From the NCBI RefSeq assembly GCF_902506555.1, contig NZ_LR732707.1, positions 1,016,001-1,080,000 of the forward strand: DNA of 64,000 nucleotides, written 5' to 3'. Below the pieces are notes generated by a model. The model was not told where the DNA came from and did not search any database. It worked only from the letters and a program-made list of their open reading frames with translations. This stretch comes from Sphingorhabdus sp. 109 (GTDB lineage: Bacteria; Pseudomonadota; Alphaproteobacteria; Sphingomonadales; Sphingomonadaceae). Below are positions 27,841-37,763 of the stretch, one piece after another (the first letter of the stretch is position 1; every line of letters begins with the position of its first letter). The position numbers and the translations under genes are program-made.

Positions 27841-28274
27841 CTGCCGCCATATATTTCGCCGGCGCGGTCAACAAAGGCACTGGTCATCTTGTGCAGCGCC
27901 TTGGCGAACATCTGTCCGGCCAGTTTTTCGAACATGCGGTTTTTAAAGGTAAACTCCACGTAAAAGTCGACATGGCAACCGCCACCGTCACGCGAGCGGA
28001 AGCGCCATTCATTGTGTAGCTGCTTCAGCGGACCGTCGAGATAATCCACGTCGATCGACTCGTTCCGGACCTTGATCACCCGAGACGAGAATTGCTCGCG
28101 CAGCCCCTTGAATCCGACGAGGACATCGGCGAGCATCTCGGTCTCGTTATCGGCCCTGATCCGCGTGCCGACAACCCAGGGCAGAAACTCCTGATAGCGT
28201 CCTACATCCGCCACCAGCGCATACATTTGCGCGGCGCTGTAGGGCAGATCGCGGGTTTCCCTATGGACGGGCAT
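27789..28274 (-). CDS. RatA/COQ10-family START-domain protein
   Basis: A 161-residue protein of the SRPBCC/START superfamily. [26 protein letters not shown] is the family start, and the chain ends in a helix ([21 protein letters not shown]) and a serine-rich tail. Relatives either bind ubiquinone (Coq10) or are called RatA for a reported ribosome-binding effect in E. coli. With lipA and bc1 genes in the same window a quinone role is attractive but unproven. It overlaps lipA by 14 bp and the opposite-strand cinA-type gene by 52 bp. Confidence 0.88.
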   Translation of the reverse strand: MPVHRETRDLPYSAAQMYALVADVGRYQEFLPWVVGTRIRADNETEMLADVLVGFKGLREQFSSRVIKVRNESIDVDYLDGPLKQLHNEWRFRSRDGGGCHVDFYVEFTFKNRMFEKLAGQMFAKALHKMTSAFVDRAGEIYGGSYALSSGSSSSSATRTA

Positions 28275-29214
28275 TCAGGTCACCGGACCGCGCCAGTTTT
28301 TCCTCGCGCGCCTGGCGCATCTTCGCAAAATCCTCACCGGCGTGATAGCTGGAACGGGTCAGCGGGCTGGATGCGACCAGCAGGAAGCCCTTGGCCCGGG
28401 CGACCGACGCATAAGCGTCAAAGGCCTGCGGCTTGACGAATTCGCTGACTTTTACATGTTTCGTCGTCGGCTGCAGATATTGGCCCATGGTCAGGAAATC
28501 AATATCAGCGCTGCGCATATCGTCCATCACCTGATGCACTTCCAGCCGCTGTTCGCTCAGGCCCAGCATGATGCCCGACTTGGTGAAGATCGACGGATCG
28601 AGTCGCTTGACCTGCTCGAGAAGGCGCAGCGACGCATAATAGCGCGCGCCGGGACGGATTGTCGGATAGAGCCGCGGGACAGTCTCCAGATTGTGATTAT
28701 AGACGTCGGGACGGGCGGCGACGATGGCCTCGACCGCTGCTTCGGTCTTGTTACGAAAATCCGGTGTCAATATTTCAATCGTGGTTTTCGGTGTCGTCCG
28801 GCGTAAAGCCTCGATCACTTTCACGAACTGGCTGGCGCCGCCATCGGGCAGATCGTCGCGATCCACCGAGGTGATAACGATATGTTCCAGACCCAGTTTG
28901 GCGGCGGCATCGGCCGTGTGCTGCGGCTCCAGCGGGTCCACCGGCATCGGCATGCCGGTCTTGACGTTGCAGAAGGCGCAGGCCCTTGTGCAGACATCAC
29001 CCAGGATCATCACGGTGGCATGCTTCTTGGTCCAGCATTCGCCGATATTCGGGCAAGCCGCCTCTTCGCAAACCGTGTTAAGCTTATGCTCGCGCATCAG
29101 TGCGCGAGTCTTCTCGAATTCCGTCCCCATCGGGGCTTTGACGCGGATCCAGTCGGGCTTGCGCAGGCGTTCGGGGCGGGGTTCCGGCGGGGTGATCTTG
29201 GTGATTTCGTTCAT
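28261..29214 (-). CDS. lipA: Lipoyl synthase
   Basis: A 317-residue radical-SAM enzyme that inserts two sulfurs into octanoyl groups on lipoyl domains. The auxiliary cluster is bound by [12 protein letters not shown] and the radical-SAM cluster by CTRACAFC. The start ATG at 29214 precedes the usual N-terminal [14 protein letters not shown]; the frame is open to 29280, but that would run into the divergent promoter region. lipB, which makes its substrate, is at 51129-51779. It overlaps ratA by 14 bp. Confidence 0.97.
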   Translation of the reverse strand: MNEITKITPPEPRPERLRKPDWIRVKAPMGTEFEKTRALMREHKLNTVCEEAACPNIGECWTKKHATVMILGDVCTRACAFCNVKTGMPMPVDPLEPQHTADAAAKLGLEHIVITSVDRDDLPDGGASQFVKVIEALRRTTPKTTIEILTPDFRNKTEAAVEAIVAARPDVYNHNLETVPRLYPTIRPGARYYASLRLLEQVKRLDPSIFTKSGIMLGLSEQRLEVHQVMDDMRSADIDFLTMGQYLQPTTKHVKVSEFVKPQAFDAYASVARAKGFLLVASSPLTRSSYHAGEDFAKMRQAREEKLARSGDLNARP

Positions 29215-29266
29215 TTCTATCAGATAGGGAAAGAAAACCGCTCTTGCCACCCCCAAAACCGGTGAT

Positions 29267-29920
29267 ATGGATCGAAACATGACAAAATTTGCAGACCTGC
29301 TCGACGGCTATCGCCGCTTTCGTTCCGACCAATGGCATACCCAGCGGGAGCGCTGGGATGAACTCAAGGAAGGCCAGAGCCCGAAGGTGATGATCATCGC
29401 CTGCAGCGACAGCCGCGTGGACCCGACCCAGATATTCGATACCAACCCCGGCGAGACCTTCATTGTCCGCAATGTGGCGGCGCTGGTGCCTCCGTTCGAG
29501 ACCACACCGGGACAGCATGGCGTCTCGGCAGCGCTCGAATTTGCCGTCCAGTTTCTTCAGGTCGAAGAAGTGGTCGTCATGGGCCATGGCAGCTGCGGCG
29601 GTTGCGCCGCGGCTTTGTCCGAGCAGATGAAGGACATGCCCCACGGCAAAGGCGGGTTTATCGCCGACTGGATCACCCTGCTCGACGACGCGCGGGCCAG
29701 AGTTGCGCATGAACACGGAGACCTCGACAGCAGCGCCGCCCAACTGGCGATGGAGCATGAAGGGGTCAAGACCAGCCTGGCCAATTTGCGGACATTCCCC
29801 TGCATTCAGGAAAAGGAAGCAAATGGCTCGATTCGTCTGATCGGCGCCTGGTTCGCGATTGCCGAAGGCAAGCTGCACGTGCTCGATCCGGACGGTGACC
29901 ATTTCTCGGTCGTGGACTGA
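29267..29920 (+). CDS. Beta-class carbonic anhydrase
   Basis: A 217-residue zinc enzyme interconverting CO2 and bicarbonate. Zinc ligands are Cys46 in CSDSRVDP (with the Asp48-Arg50 dyad), His107 and Cys110 in GHGSCGGC. Starts at 29267 or 29279 are both possible. The gene is divergent from lipA with 52 bp between them. After it come 297 bp without a gene; a weak 5-bp hairpin followed by five T's (30160-30177) may terminate transcription there. Confidence 0.95.
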   Translation: MDRNMTKFADLLDGYRRFRSDQWHTQRERWDELKEGQSPKVMIIACSDSRVDPTQIFDTNPGETFIVRNVAALVPPFETTPGQHGVSAALEFAVQFLQVEEVVVMGHGSCGGCAAALSEQMKDMPHGKGGFIADWITLLDDARARVAHEHGDLDSSAAQLAMEHEGVKTSLANLRTFPCIQEKEANGSIRLIGAWFAIAEGKLHVLDPDGDHFSVVD

Positions 29921-30217
29921 AGGGGCCTTGTGAATCCCGTCATTTCAGTGCTTTGATTCGCTATCTTGAGAATGTAACCAATCTTGCCCTTTGGTTTCGC
30001 GCCTATTGTGGCGGCGAACTTTACACACTTTACACTGTTATAAAGAAATTCCCTGCTCCCGGAACCAGGTCGCGCTTAGGCGCATGCGCCAGCGGTGCTC
30101 GCCGCGCAATCGATATGCTGCCTGTCAAAGAGCCACGCCTCATATAATCGATCCGCCCTGCTGTAGGACAGCGTTTTTCCTCTTGAACGCCCTCCCCGCG
30201 CGGTCCATCAAAGCGTC

Positions 30218-30982
30218 ATGAATCAACATAATGACAATATCGCCCTGCTGATCGATTCCGACAATGCCAGCCACAATGGCCTCGATCCCGTGCTGACCGC
30301 GCTAGCCGAGCTGGGCACCGTGAATATCCGCCGCGCCTACGGCAACTGGCGCAAGCAGTCGCTCAAGGGATGGGTCGATATATTGCACAAATATGGTGTC
30401 GAACCGCAACAGCAGTTCGACATGACCAAGGGCAAGAACGCCACTGACATGAAGATGACGATTGACGCCATGGACCTGCTGTTCGGCGGCAAGGTTACCG
30501 GCTTCGGAATTATGAGCAGCGACAGCGACTTCATGCCGCTGGCGATGCGGATCCGGCAGGAAGGCCTGCCCGTCTATGGGTTTGGCAGCGCCAAGACGCC
30601 GGAAGCGTTCAAGCAGGCCTGCAGCCGCTTTATCGACGTCGATGCGCTGATCAAGGCGGACAAGCGCCATCGCGCCGGCGCGGGTAAAAGTGACGTCAAG
30701 ACGGCAGCCAAGGGCGAGGCAGCGAACGGAACCGGCGATAGCAACGGCGGCAAGGTCGACGAAGAACTGCTCAATCTGCTGATCGATGCCTATCAGGCCA
30801 CCAAACGCGATGCCGAGGGCTATGCCAGCCTCAGCGAAGTCGGCAAGATTGCCGGCAACCGGTCAAGCTTCGACGTTCGCAACTACGGTTTTTCGCGGCT
30901 TTCAGAAATGTTCGAAGAGGTTCCGAACTTTCAGACAAAACGTGATGAAAATGGACAGTTATTTGTGAAGCGTTTGCGGTGA
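30218..30982 (+). CDS. NYN-domain putative RNase with C-terminal OST-HTH/LOTUS domain
   Basis: A 254-residue protein. The N-terminal NYN (PIN-like, LabA/DUF88) domain has the acidic metal site in LLIDSDN (Asp13, Asp15), the GKNATDMKMTIDAMDLL helix and SSDSDFMPL. A short Gly/Lys-rich linker leads to an OST-HTH (LOTUS) RNA-binding domain with the repeated features YASLSEVGKI and FDVRNYGFSRLSEMF. Such proteins are expected to cut or bind structured RNA. It is a single gene with no visible operon partner. Confidence 0.88.
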   Translation: MNQHNDNIALLIDSDNASHNGLDPVLTALAELGTVNIRRAYGNWRKQSLKGWVDILHKYGVEPQQQFDMTKGKNATDMKMTIDAMDLLFGGKVTGFGIMSSDSDFMPLAMRIRQEGLPVYGFGSAKTPEAFKQACSRFIDVDALIKADKRHRAGAGKSDVKTAAKGEAANGTGDSNGGKVDEELLNLLIDAYQATKRDAEGYASLSEVGKIAGNRSSFDVRNYGFSRLSEMFEEVPNFQTKRDENGQLFVKRLR

Positions 30983-31202
30983 GTATTTTTTCCTCCGCGA
31001 AGAGGAAGGAACATTAGGGCTGGATCTGGACCGCCACCGGGTTCACTGCAAAATGGTGCGCTCGCCTTCCCCTTCCCCGTAGGCAGGGAGGATGGCAGAG
31101 CCCGCAAGCCGGGTTGCGGGACGATCAGCGACAGGAATTCGCAGTTTCCTCCTTCCCAAATGCAACGGGTGACTCGCGCGTCAAAATCGCTATGACCGTC
31201 GG

Positions 31203-32675
31203 ATGCAAACCGGAGCCCTCTTTTCACTCGCCCTTTATTTCATATTGATGCTGGCCATCGGCTTTTACGCCTGGCGCAAATCGACAGACAGTAGCGAAGG
31301 CTATCTGCTGGGGGGGCGCGATCTCCATCCGGCGGTAGCGGCTTTATCTGCCGGGGCATCCGACATGTCGGGCTGGCTGCTGCTCGGCCTGCCCGGCGCG
31401 CTATATGCGGCAGGGCTGGTCGAGGTGTGGATCGGCATCGGCCTGTTTGTCGGCGCGCTGGTCAACTGGATCGTCGTTGCCCCACGTCTGCGCGCGCAGA
31501 CGGAAAGCTATGGCAACGCCCTCACCATACCCCAGTTTCTCGCCAACCGTTTCCCTGACAAGGCGCTCGCGCTCAGAGTGACCTCGGCAATCATCATCGT
31601 CCTGTTCTTCGCTGTCTATACCGCAGCCGGCCTGGTCGGCGGCGGCAAATTGTTCGAAACCAGCTTCGCCGGCCTGTTCGGCGACACCGGCATGAGCGAT
31701 TATATGACCGGCATCTGGATGACCGCCGGCGTGGTATTGGCCTATACGATGGTTGGCGGATTCCTGGCCGTCAGCCTGACCGATTTCGTCCAGGGCTGCA
31801 TAATGGTCGTGGCGCTGGTGCTGATGCCGATCGTGGTCCTGACCAGCGATGGCGGTTTCAGCGCCGCCAGTGCGCAACTGAACGCGATCGACCGCGATTT
31901 TCTGAGTCTGACCGCCGGATTGTCCTTCATCGGCTTCCTCTCGGCCATCACCTGGGGGCTCGGCTATTTCGGACAGCCGCATATCATCGTGCGCTTCATG
32001 GCGATCCGTTCGGTGCCGCAAGTGGCCACCGCGCGCAATATCGGCATGAGCTGGATGGGCGTGGCATTGCTCGGCGCGATCGGCGTCGGCATCACCGGCC
32101 GCGCCTATGTCGAGATGAACGGACTGACGCTGGACGATCCGGAGACGATTTTCATCTTGCTGGCCAACACATTGTTCCACCCGCTGATCACCGGCTTCCT
32201 GCTCGCCGCATTGCTGGCCGCGATCATGAGCACGATCAGCTCGCAACTGCTGGTCTCCTCCAGCTCGCTGACCGAGGATTTCTACCGCTTGTTTCTGCGC
32301 AAGAACGCCAGTGAGCGGGAAACCGTCAATATCGGACGACTGTTTGTGGCGCTGGTCGCGCTGGTCGCCATCTATATCGCCCGCGATCCGGACAGCAAGG
32401 TTCTGGGACTGGTCAGCAACGCCTGGGCCGGCTTCGGCGCTGCGTTCGGTCCGCTGATCCTGCTGTCGCTGACGTGGAAGCGGATGACCGGCGCGGGCGC
32501 GGTCTCGGGATTGGCTGTCGGCGCCGGCGTGGTGATTCTGTGGATCGCTATGGGCTGGAACAAGGAGTTCCTGGGTGGTCCAGGGGTTTACGAAATTATT
32601 CCCGGGTTTGTTGCCGCGCTGGTGGCGATTGTCGGGGTTAGTTTGGCTGGAAAACCGGCTGCACGCCCGGCCTAA
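31203..32675 (+). CDS. putP: Sodium/proline symporter
   Basis: A 490-residue transporter of the sodium:solute symporter family with about 13 membrane helices. GGRDLHPAVAALSAGASDMSGW spans the start of helix 2, and residues around it form the sodium and substrate site in PutP. GYFGQPHIIVRFMA and the SQLLVSSSSLTEDFY segment are family features. No putA or other proline gene is adjacent. It converges on ettA across the composite palindrome at 32678-32768. Confidence 0.9.
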   Translation: MQTGALFSLALYFILMLAIGFYAWRKSTDSSEGYLLGGRDLHPAVAALSAGASDMSGWLLLGLPGALYAAGLVEVWIGIGLFVGALVNWIVVAPRLRAQTESYGNALTIPQFLANRFPDKALALRVTSAIIIVLFFAVYTAAGLVGGGKLFETSFAGLFGDTGMSDYMTGIWMTAGVVLAYTMVGGFLAVSLTDFVQGCIMVVALVLMPIVVLTSDGGFSAASAQLNAIDRDFLSLTAGLSFIGFLSAITWGLGYFGQPHIIVRFMAIRSVPQVATARNIGMSWMGVALLGAIGVGITGRAYVEMNGLTLDDPETIFILLANTLFHPLITGFLLAALLAAIMSTISSQLLVSSSSLTEDFYRLFLRKNASERETVNIGRLFVALVALVAIYIARDPDSKVLGLVSNAWAGFGAAFGPLILLSLTWKRMTGAGAVSGLAVGAGVVILWIAMGWNKEFLGGPGVYEIIPGFVAALVAIVGVSLAGKPAARPA

Positions 32676-32677
32676 AA

Positions 32678-32768
32678 CGTCATACCGGACTTGATCCGGT
32701 ATCCAGAGCGGTACCCAATGACTGCAGGGGTTTGACGCTCTGGATGCTGAATCACGTTCAGCATGACG
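32678..32768. repeat. Composite palindromic intergenic repeat (91 bp)
   Basis: The element opens CGTCAT and closes ATGACG. Three perfect 8-bp inverted pairs are nested in it: ATACCGGA (32682-32689) with TCCGGTAT (32695-32702); CCAGAGCG (32703-32710) with CGCTCTGG (32736-32743); and ATGCTGAA (32744-32751) with TTCAGCAT (32757-32764). Similar REP-like elements recur between genes in sphingomonads. Between convergent putP and ettA it could stop transcription from both sides. Confidence 0.8.
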
Positions 32769-32810
32769 ATTAGATAGGGTTCCGTCCGTGTTTTTCCGTA
32801 TCGATCCGTC

Positions 32811-34490
32811 TCACCTGGTCAATTTCTTGTAGGTCGCCCGGCTCGGTTTCAGCGCATCCTCGCCCAGACGCCGGACCTTGTCCTCCTCATAGGCCTCGAA
32901 ATTGCCTTCAAACCATTCCACATGGCTGTCGCCTTCGAACGCCAGGATATGGGTTGCCAGACGATCGAGGAAAAAGCGGTCATGCGAGATGACCACGGCG
33001 CAACCGGCGTAGCTTTCCAGAGCTTCTTCCAGCGCTGACAGGGTTTCGACGTCGAGATCGTTGGTCGGCTCATCGAGCAGCAGCACGTTGCCGCCCTCTT
33101 TCAGCATCCGTGCCATATGCACGCGGTTGCGTTCACCGCCGGAAAGCTGGCCGACCTTCTTCTGCTGGTCGGTGCCCTTGAAGTTGAAGGCACCGACATA
33201 GGCGCGGGTCGACATTTCATGCTTGCCGAGTGTCATATAGTCATGGCCGTCGGAAATCGCTTCCCAGACATTCTTGTTCGGGTCGAGTTCGTCGCGGCTC
33301 TGGTCGACATAGCCCAGCTTGACCGTGTCGCCGATCGACACGCTGCCGCTATCCGGCTCTTCCTGACCGATCAGCATCTTGAACAGGGTTGATTTGCCCG
33401 CGCCATTGGGGCCGATGACGCCGACGATGCCGCCGGGTGGCAGGGTGAAGCTGAGATCGTCGATCAGCAGCTTGTCGCCAAAGCCCTTCGAGAGATGGTC
33501 AACCTCGATCACCTTGCCGCCGAGCCGTTCGGGGGTCTGGATGAGGATTTGCGCTTTGCCCGGATCGCGATTTTCCTGGGCCTCGACCAGCTGGTCGAAG
33601 CTCTTGATACGCGCCTTGGACTTGGTCTGGCGGCCCTTGGGATTTTGTCGCATCCAGGCCAGTTCGTCGCTGATCGCTTTCTGCTTGCCCTTGTCCTCGC
33701 GGGCTTCCTGCTCCAGCCTTTTGGCTTTCTTCTCCAGATAGAGCGAATAATTGCCTTCATAGACATAATAGCGGCCGCGATCGAGTTCGAGCATCCAGTT
33801 CACGACATTGTCGAGGAAATAGCGATCATGGGTTACCATGATAACATTGCCGGGATATTCGCGCAGATGGTTTTCCAGCCAGGAAACCGATTCCGCATCA
33901 AGATGGTTGGTCGGCTCATCGAGCAGCAATATGCTGGGTTTCTCTAGCAGCAGACGGCAGAGCGCGACGCGGCGCTTTTCACCGCCGGACAGATTGTCTA
34001 CCGCGCTGTCGCCGGGCGGGCAGCGCAGGGCCTCCATCGCGATTTCCAGCTGGTTGTCGAGTGTCCAGCCATCAACCGCATCGATTTTTTCCTGGAGCAC
34101 ACCCATTTCTTCCATCAGCGCATCGAAATCGGCGTCTTCGGGCGGATCACCCATCAATTCTGTGATTTCGTTGAAGCGGCGGATATGATCGGCAATCTCG
34201 CCGACACCATCCATCACATTTTCCTTGACCGTCTTGCTCTCGTCGAGCTCGGGCTCCTGTTCCAGATAGCCGACGGTAATCCCGTCTCCGGCCCAGGCCT
34301 CACCGGTAAATTCTGTGTCCTTGCCGGCCATGATCTTCATCAGGGTCGATTTGCCGACGCCGTTCGGACCGACAATGCCGATCTTGGCATCGGGATAAAA
34401 TTGCAGACTGATATTATCCAGTACCGGCTTCTGCTTGTTCTGGTAGGTCTTGGACAGACCCTTCATGACGAAGGAATATTGGGCGGCCAT
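32811..34490 (-). CDS. ettA: Energy-dependent translational throttle protein EttA (ABC-F)
   Basis: A 559-residue ABC-F ATPase with two nucleotide-binding domains. Walker A motifs are GPNGVGKST and GPNGAGKST, and signatures are LSGGEKRRVAL and LSGGERNRVHM. A charged linker separates them, as in EttA, which binds the ribosomal E site and gates entry into elongation by ATP/ADP ratio. The ATG at 34490 fits the family start (AAQYSFVMKGLSK) better than one at 34511. No membrane domains are present. Confidence 0.95.
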   Translation of the reverse strand: MAAQYSFVMKGLSKTYQNKQKPVLDNISLQFYPDAKIGIVGPNGVGKSTLMKIMAGKDTEFTGEAWAGDGITVGYLEQEPELDESKTVKENVMDGVGEIADHIRRFNEITELMGDPPEDADFDALMEEMGVLQEKIDAVDGWTLDNQLEIAMEALRCPPGDSAVDNLSGGEKRRVALCRLLLEKPSILLLDEPTNHLDAESVSWLENHLREYPGNVIMVTHDRYFLDNVVNWMLELDRGRYYVYEGNYSLYLEKKAKRLEQEAREDKGKQKAISDELAWMRQNPKGRQTKSKARIKSFDQLVEAQENRDPGKAQILIQTPERLGGKVIEVDHLSKGFGDKLLIDDLSFTLPPGGIVGVIGPNGAGKSTLFKMLIGQEEPDSGSVSIGDTVKLGYVDQSRDELDPNKNVWEAISDGHDYMTLGKHEMSTRAYVGAFNFKGTDQQKKVGQLSGGERNRVHMARMLKEGGNVLLLDEPTNDLDVETLSALEEALESYAGCAVVISHDRFFLDRLATHILAFEGDSHVEWFEGNFEAYEEDKVRRLGEDALKPSRATYKKLTR

Positions 34491-34688
34491 GTTAAATTCT
34501 CTCTTGTTCAAGTGCCGTTAGCCCCGAGCCTGTCGATCGTGCTGATGGCTCAGCATGGCCGGGGAGGCGCAGCATTAACGGAAAAATCGGGCTTGTTTGA
34601 TGGTCCATGTAGCTATTCCGTCCGCCGGTCGCAAGAGACCATTGGCCAGCCTATTGGCAAATGCTGGCGGGCGGGTTAGTCAGCCGTC

Positions 34689-36077
34689 ATGAGAAAAATA
34701 TCCGCATTGCTCGCTGGCGCAACCGCGCTGTCCCTGTCCACCACCGCTCTGGCCACGGACCATGACCCAATGATGCTTCAGGCCAAGGCGCTGCAGGACG
34801 ATGTCGCCTATGATATTGTCGAGGGGCTGACCACCGAGATCGGACCGCGGCAGGCGGGTACCGAACAGGAAGCTCGGGCGCGCCACTGGGCTGTGGCCAG
34901 GCTGATAGCGTACGGTTTCGACAATGTCCGTAGCGAACCCTTCATGATGCCGACATGGGTGCGCGGGGCAGAAACGGCTGCCGTTGTTGCCCCTTATGCC
35001 CAGCCGCTGGTTGTCACCGCGCTTGGCAATAGCGCAAGCACCGGGGTGGAGGGCATTACGGCGGAAGTTGCCTATTTCGAGTCGCTTGAGGCAATGAAGG
35101 CGGTGCCTGACGGCAGCTTGGCCGGTAAAATCGCCTTTGTAACGCACAAGATGCACCGGTCCCAGGATGGTTCGGGTTATAGCGCTTTCGGACCGGTCCG
35201 CTGGGTCGGTCCCTCGATTGCCTCGCAGAAGGGCGCGGTTGCTTATGTTATCAAGTCGATCGGCACCGACTATCATCGCAATCCGCACACCGGCAGCACC
35301 GGATTTGGTGAAGGCGTCAAACCGATCCCGGCGGGCGCATTGTCACTTCCCGACGCCGACAATCTTGAACGGATGGTCAAGCTGGCGCAGGGGGTCGGAG
35401 AGACGGTGACGATGAATCTGGTGCTGACACCGAGAAATCTGGGCCAGCAGGAATCGGGCAATGTCATCGCCGAAGTGACCGGACGGGACCCGAGCCTGCC
35501 GATGATATTGATCGCCTGCCATCTTGACAGCTGGGATCTGGCGACCGGCGCCTTTGACGATGCGGCGGGCTGCGGTATCATCACGGCGGCAGCCAAGAAT
35601 ATCAGGGATCACGGCCAGCCCCTGCGGACCATCAGACTGCTCTGGGCGGGCGCGGAAGAAGTCGGTATCTGGGGTGGCAAGGCCTATCGCGATGCCCATC
35701 GCGATCAGAAACATGCGATCGCCATGGAATCGGACTTCGGCGCCGACAGGGTCTGGCGGGTGGAATTTACCCTGCCCGATAGCGCCAAACCGGTGGCCGA
35801 CAGGATATCCGCCAGTCTGCTCAATCTTGGCATAGGCCGTTCCGGCGGCAAGGCCGGTGGCGGCGCGGATATCGGGCCGATCATCAGCGATAGCAATCTT
35901 GCGATAATCGATTTGCAGCAGGACGGCAGCCGCTATTTCGACCTGCACCACACACCGGATGACACGCTCGACAAGATTGATCCGGAACAGTTGCGGCAAA
36001 ATGTTGCGGCCTGGACCACGGTCTTGTCGATCATCGCCAATAGCGATGCGGATTTTACCATGCCTGTCAAACCATGA
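34689..36077 (+). CDS. Secreted M28-family zinc aminopeptidase / carboxypeptidase Q-like
   Basis: A 462-residue periplasmic metallopeptidase with signal peptide (about 1-22). Zinc ligands appear as His and Asp in CHLDSWDLATGAFDDAAG, the catalytic Glu pair in GAEEVGIWGG, and His in DLHHTPDDTLDKID, a motif shared with carboxypeptidase Q. An inserted protease-associated domain lies at about 120-230. The last four bases overlap the small lipoprotein gene downstream. Confidence 0.92.
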   Translation: MRKISALLAGATALSLSTTALATDHDPMMLQAKALQDDVAYDIVEGLTTEIGPRQAGTEQEARARHWAVARLIAYGFDNVRSEPFMMPTWVRGAETAAVVAPYAQPLVVTALGNSASTGVEGITAEVAYFESLEAMKAVPDGSLAGKIAFVTHKMHRSQDGSGYSAFGPVRWVGPSIASQKGAVAYVIKSIGTDYHRNPHTGSTGFGEGVKPIPAGALSLPDADNLERMVKLAQGVGETVTMNLVLTPRNLGQQESGNVIAEVTGRDPSLPMILIACHLDSWDLATGAFDDAAGCGIITAAAKNIRDHGQPLRTIRLLWAGAEEVGIWGGKAYRDAHRDQKHAIAMESDFGADRVWRVEFTLPDSAKPVADRISASLLNLGIGRSGGKAGGGADIGPIISDSNLAIIDLQQDGSRYFDLHHTPDDTLDKIDPEQLRQNVAAWTTVLSIIANSDADFTMPVKP

Positions 36078-36316
36078 GAGCGCTTCCGCTTCTCGGACTC
36101 AGCCTATTGTTGCTGGCCGCCTGTTCCGAAACGCCGATGGAGGAACAGGGTGACGAGGCCATAGCCGAAATGGAAGCAGAGATAGAGGAGGATGCGCGGT
36201 CGCTGGAAGAAGCCGCTGCCGAAGCGGCGAGAGTGATGGCCGAGGATATTGATGCGGAACTGGCCGCCGATGGTGTCAACGATCCGGTTGCGGTTACGGA
36301 AACCGCGGCAGACTAA
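36074..36316 (+). CDS. Small acidic lipoprotein, hypothetical
   Basis: An 80-residue protein with signal sequence and lipobox LLAAC followed by a Ser-Glu mature start. The remainder is almost wholly Glu, Ala, Asp and Met, probably one amphipathic helix. The ATG overlaps the peptidase TGA, implying translational coupling. Acidic lipoproteins like this are hard to classify, and no family is recognised. Confidence 0.7.
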   Translation: MRALPLLGLSLLLLAACSETPMEEQGDEAIAEMEAEIEEDARSLEEAAAEAARVMAEDIDAELAADGVNDPVAVTETAAD

Positions 36317-36359
36317 CATCCGCCGCGCTCTGACGATGCAAAGACCGCCGGCCCGAAGC

Positions 36360-37763
36360 TCAGCCGAGCGGCAATATCAGCGTGGCACGCAGTCCGCCAT
36401 TTTCCCGATTTTGGAGAATGATGTCACCGCCGTGATCACGCGCAATGGCGCGGGCGAGAGTTAGGCCCAGCCCCGATCCGCCGGTGGCACGATTGCGCGA
36501 TCCGTCACCGCGCAGAAAGGGTTCGAACATCGTGGATATTTTGGCCTCGGGGATGCCCGGGCCGTCATCATCCACATGAATCAACAGGCTGTTGTCGGAC
36601 TTTTCCACAGAGATGTCCGCAAGCTTGCCGTAAAGCGTGGCGTTGCCGACCAGATTGCGCAGCGCCCGGCGGACGAGGGTTTCGCGGACCGCAACAATCT
36701 GTTTTTCACCGCGCTGATAGCGGACATCACGGCCAAGATCTGTAAATTCGTCGACAACGGTTTCGATCAGCGACCGGATGTCGACCGGATCCGCTTGCTC
36801 GGTAGAGCGACCCAGGCGCGCCAGCGACAGGATATCCTCCAGCATATTGTTCATGTCCTCGATACCGCTGACCATCCGCTCGCGCTCGGTCTCGTCCTCG
36901 ACACTTTCCACGCGCACCCGCAAGGCGGCCAGAGGAGTCCGCAAGTCGTGGCCGATAGCGCCGAGCATGACGTCTTTTTCATCGATCATCCGCGTCACGC
37001 GGTCGCTCATGTCATTGAAGGCGCGGATCAGTTCACGCGTGTCCGGCGGTCCCTGTTCCTCGAGCGTTTCGGTCGTGCCGGGCTGAAAGGATCGGGTTCT
37101 TGCGGTGAGCGATTTCAGCGGACGGGAAATATAGCGCCCGAGCAGGATCAGCGGGATCAGCATCAGCAGATAGATGGTGATGGTCTGTACCAGCAGCGTG
37201 CGGACCAGAAGCGGCGATCGTTCGCGCACGGCGGAAGCGATGCTGACCCACTGGCCGATGTCCTGCTGTACTGAAATGACAACGAAGCCTTTGGTTTCCG
37301 CTTTCTGCGTGCCACCGCCCATCGACCGGTTGATCGGACTGTTGCGCCACTCGCCGCGATTGGAGCCGACCACATGACCGGTCATGTCGCTGGTCAGGTC
37401 GGTCAGCACCGTGGCGCGGATTTCGGTGAAACCGATGCCCATATTGGCAAGGGCCTGACCGGCGCGCGCTTCCAGTTCGGGCAGCCGCCGCATATTGTCG
37501 GTAACAGGACTATCGGGGCTATAGCGGAGCTGCCCCCAGCGCCGTAACCTGTTGCTGTTGCGGCGCTGGGCTGGACGATCGCGCGCCTGCCGTTCGAAAC
37601 CATAGGCAATGCGGGCGACGGCCGCCGTCGACGCCTCGACCAGATTCTGGTTCTGGGCACCGCGATAGAGCAGAAAGCTGTTGATGCCCTGCGCCAGCAA
37701 CAGAATCAGCGCCACGACCATCAGCAATTGTCCGACCAGGCTATGGGGCCACAGGCGCTTCAC
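36360..37763 (-). CDS. EnvZ-like membrane sensor histidine kinase
   Basis: A 467-residue kinase with an N-terminal membrane helix, a periplasmic sensor region of about 140 residues, and a second helix (LLMLIPLILLG) leading into HAMP. HisKA has phospho-His in GAIGHDLRTPLAALR, and HATPase has VDDDGPGIP and GSGLGLTLARAI. The GTG start overlaps the upstream regulator stop by 4 bp. With the OmpR-like regulator it forms a two-component pair downstream of an EF-hand gene; the signal is unknown. Confidence 0.92.
   Translation of the reverse strand: MKRLWPHSLVGQLLMVVALILLLAQGINSFLLYRGAQNQNLVEASTAAVARIAYGFERQARDRPAQRRNSNRLRRWGQLRYSPDSPVTDNMRRLPELEARAGQALANMGIGFTEIRATVLTDLTSDMTGHVVGSNRGEWRNSPINRSMGGGTQKAETKGFVVISVQQDIGQWVSIASAVRERSPLLVRTLLVQTITIYLLMLIPLILLGRYISRPLKSLTARTRSFQPGTTETLEEQGPPDTRELIRAFNDMSDRVTRMIDEKDVMLGAIGHDLRTPLAALRVRVESVEDETERERMVSGIEDMNNMLEDILSLARLGRSTEQADPVDIRSLIETVVDEFTDLGRDVRYQRGEKQIVAVRETLVRRALRNLVGNATLYGKLADISVEKSDNSLLIHVDDDGPGIPEAKISTMFEPFLRGDGSRNRATGGSGLGLTLARAIARDHGGDIILQNRENGGLRATLILPLG

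Noticed and set aside
31401-32246. 281-codon minus-strand frame inside putP
   Set aside because: Shadow of a transporter gene; the translation is low-complexity and no start signal is present.
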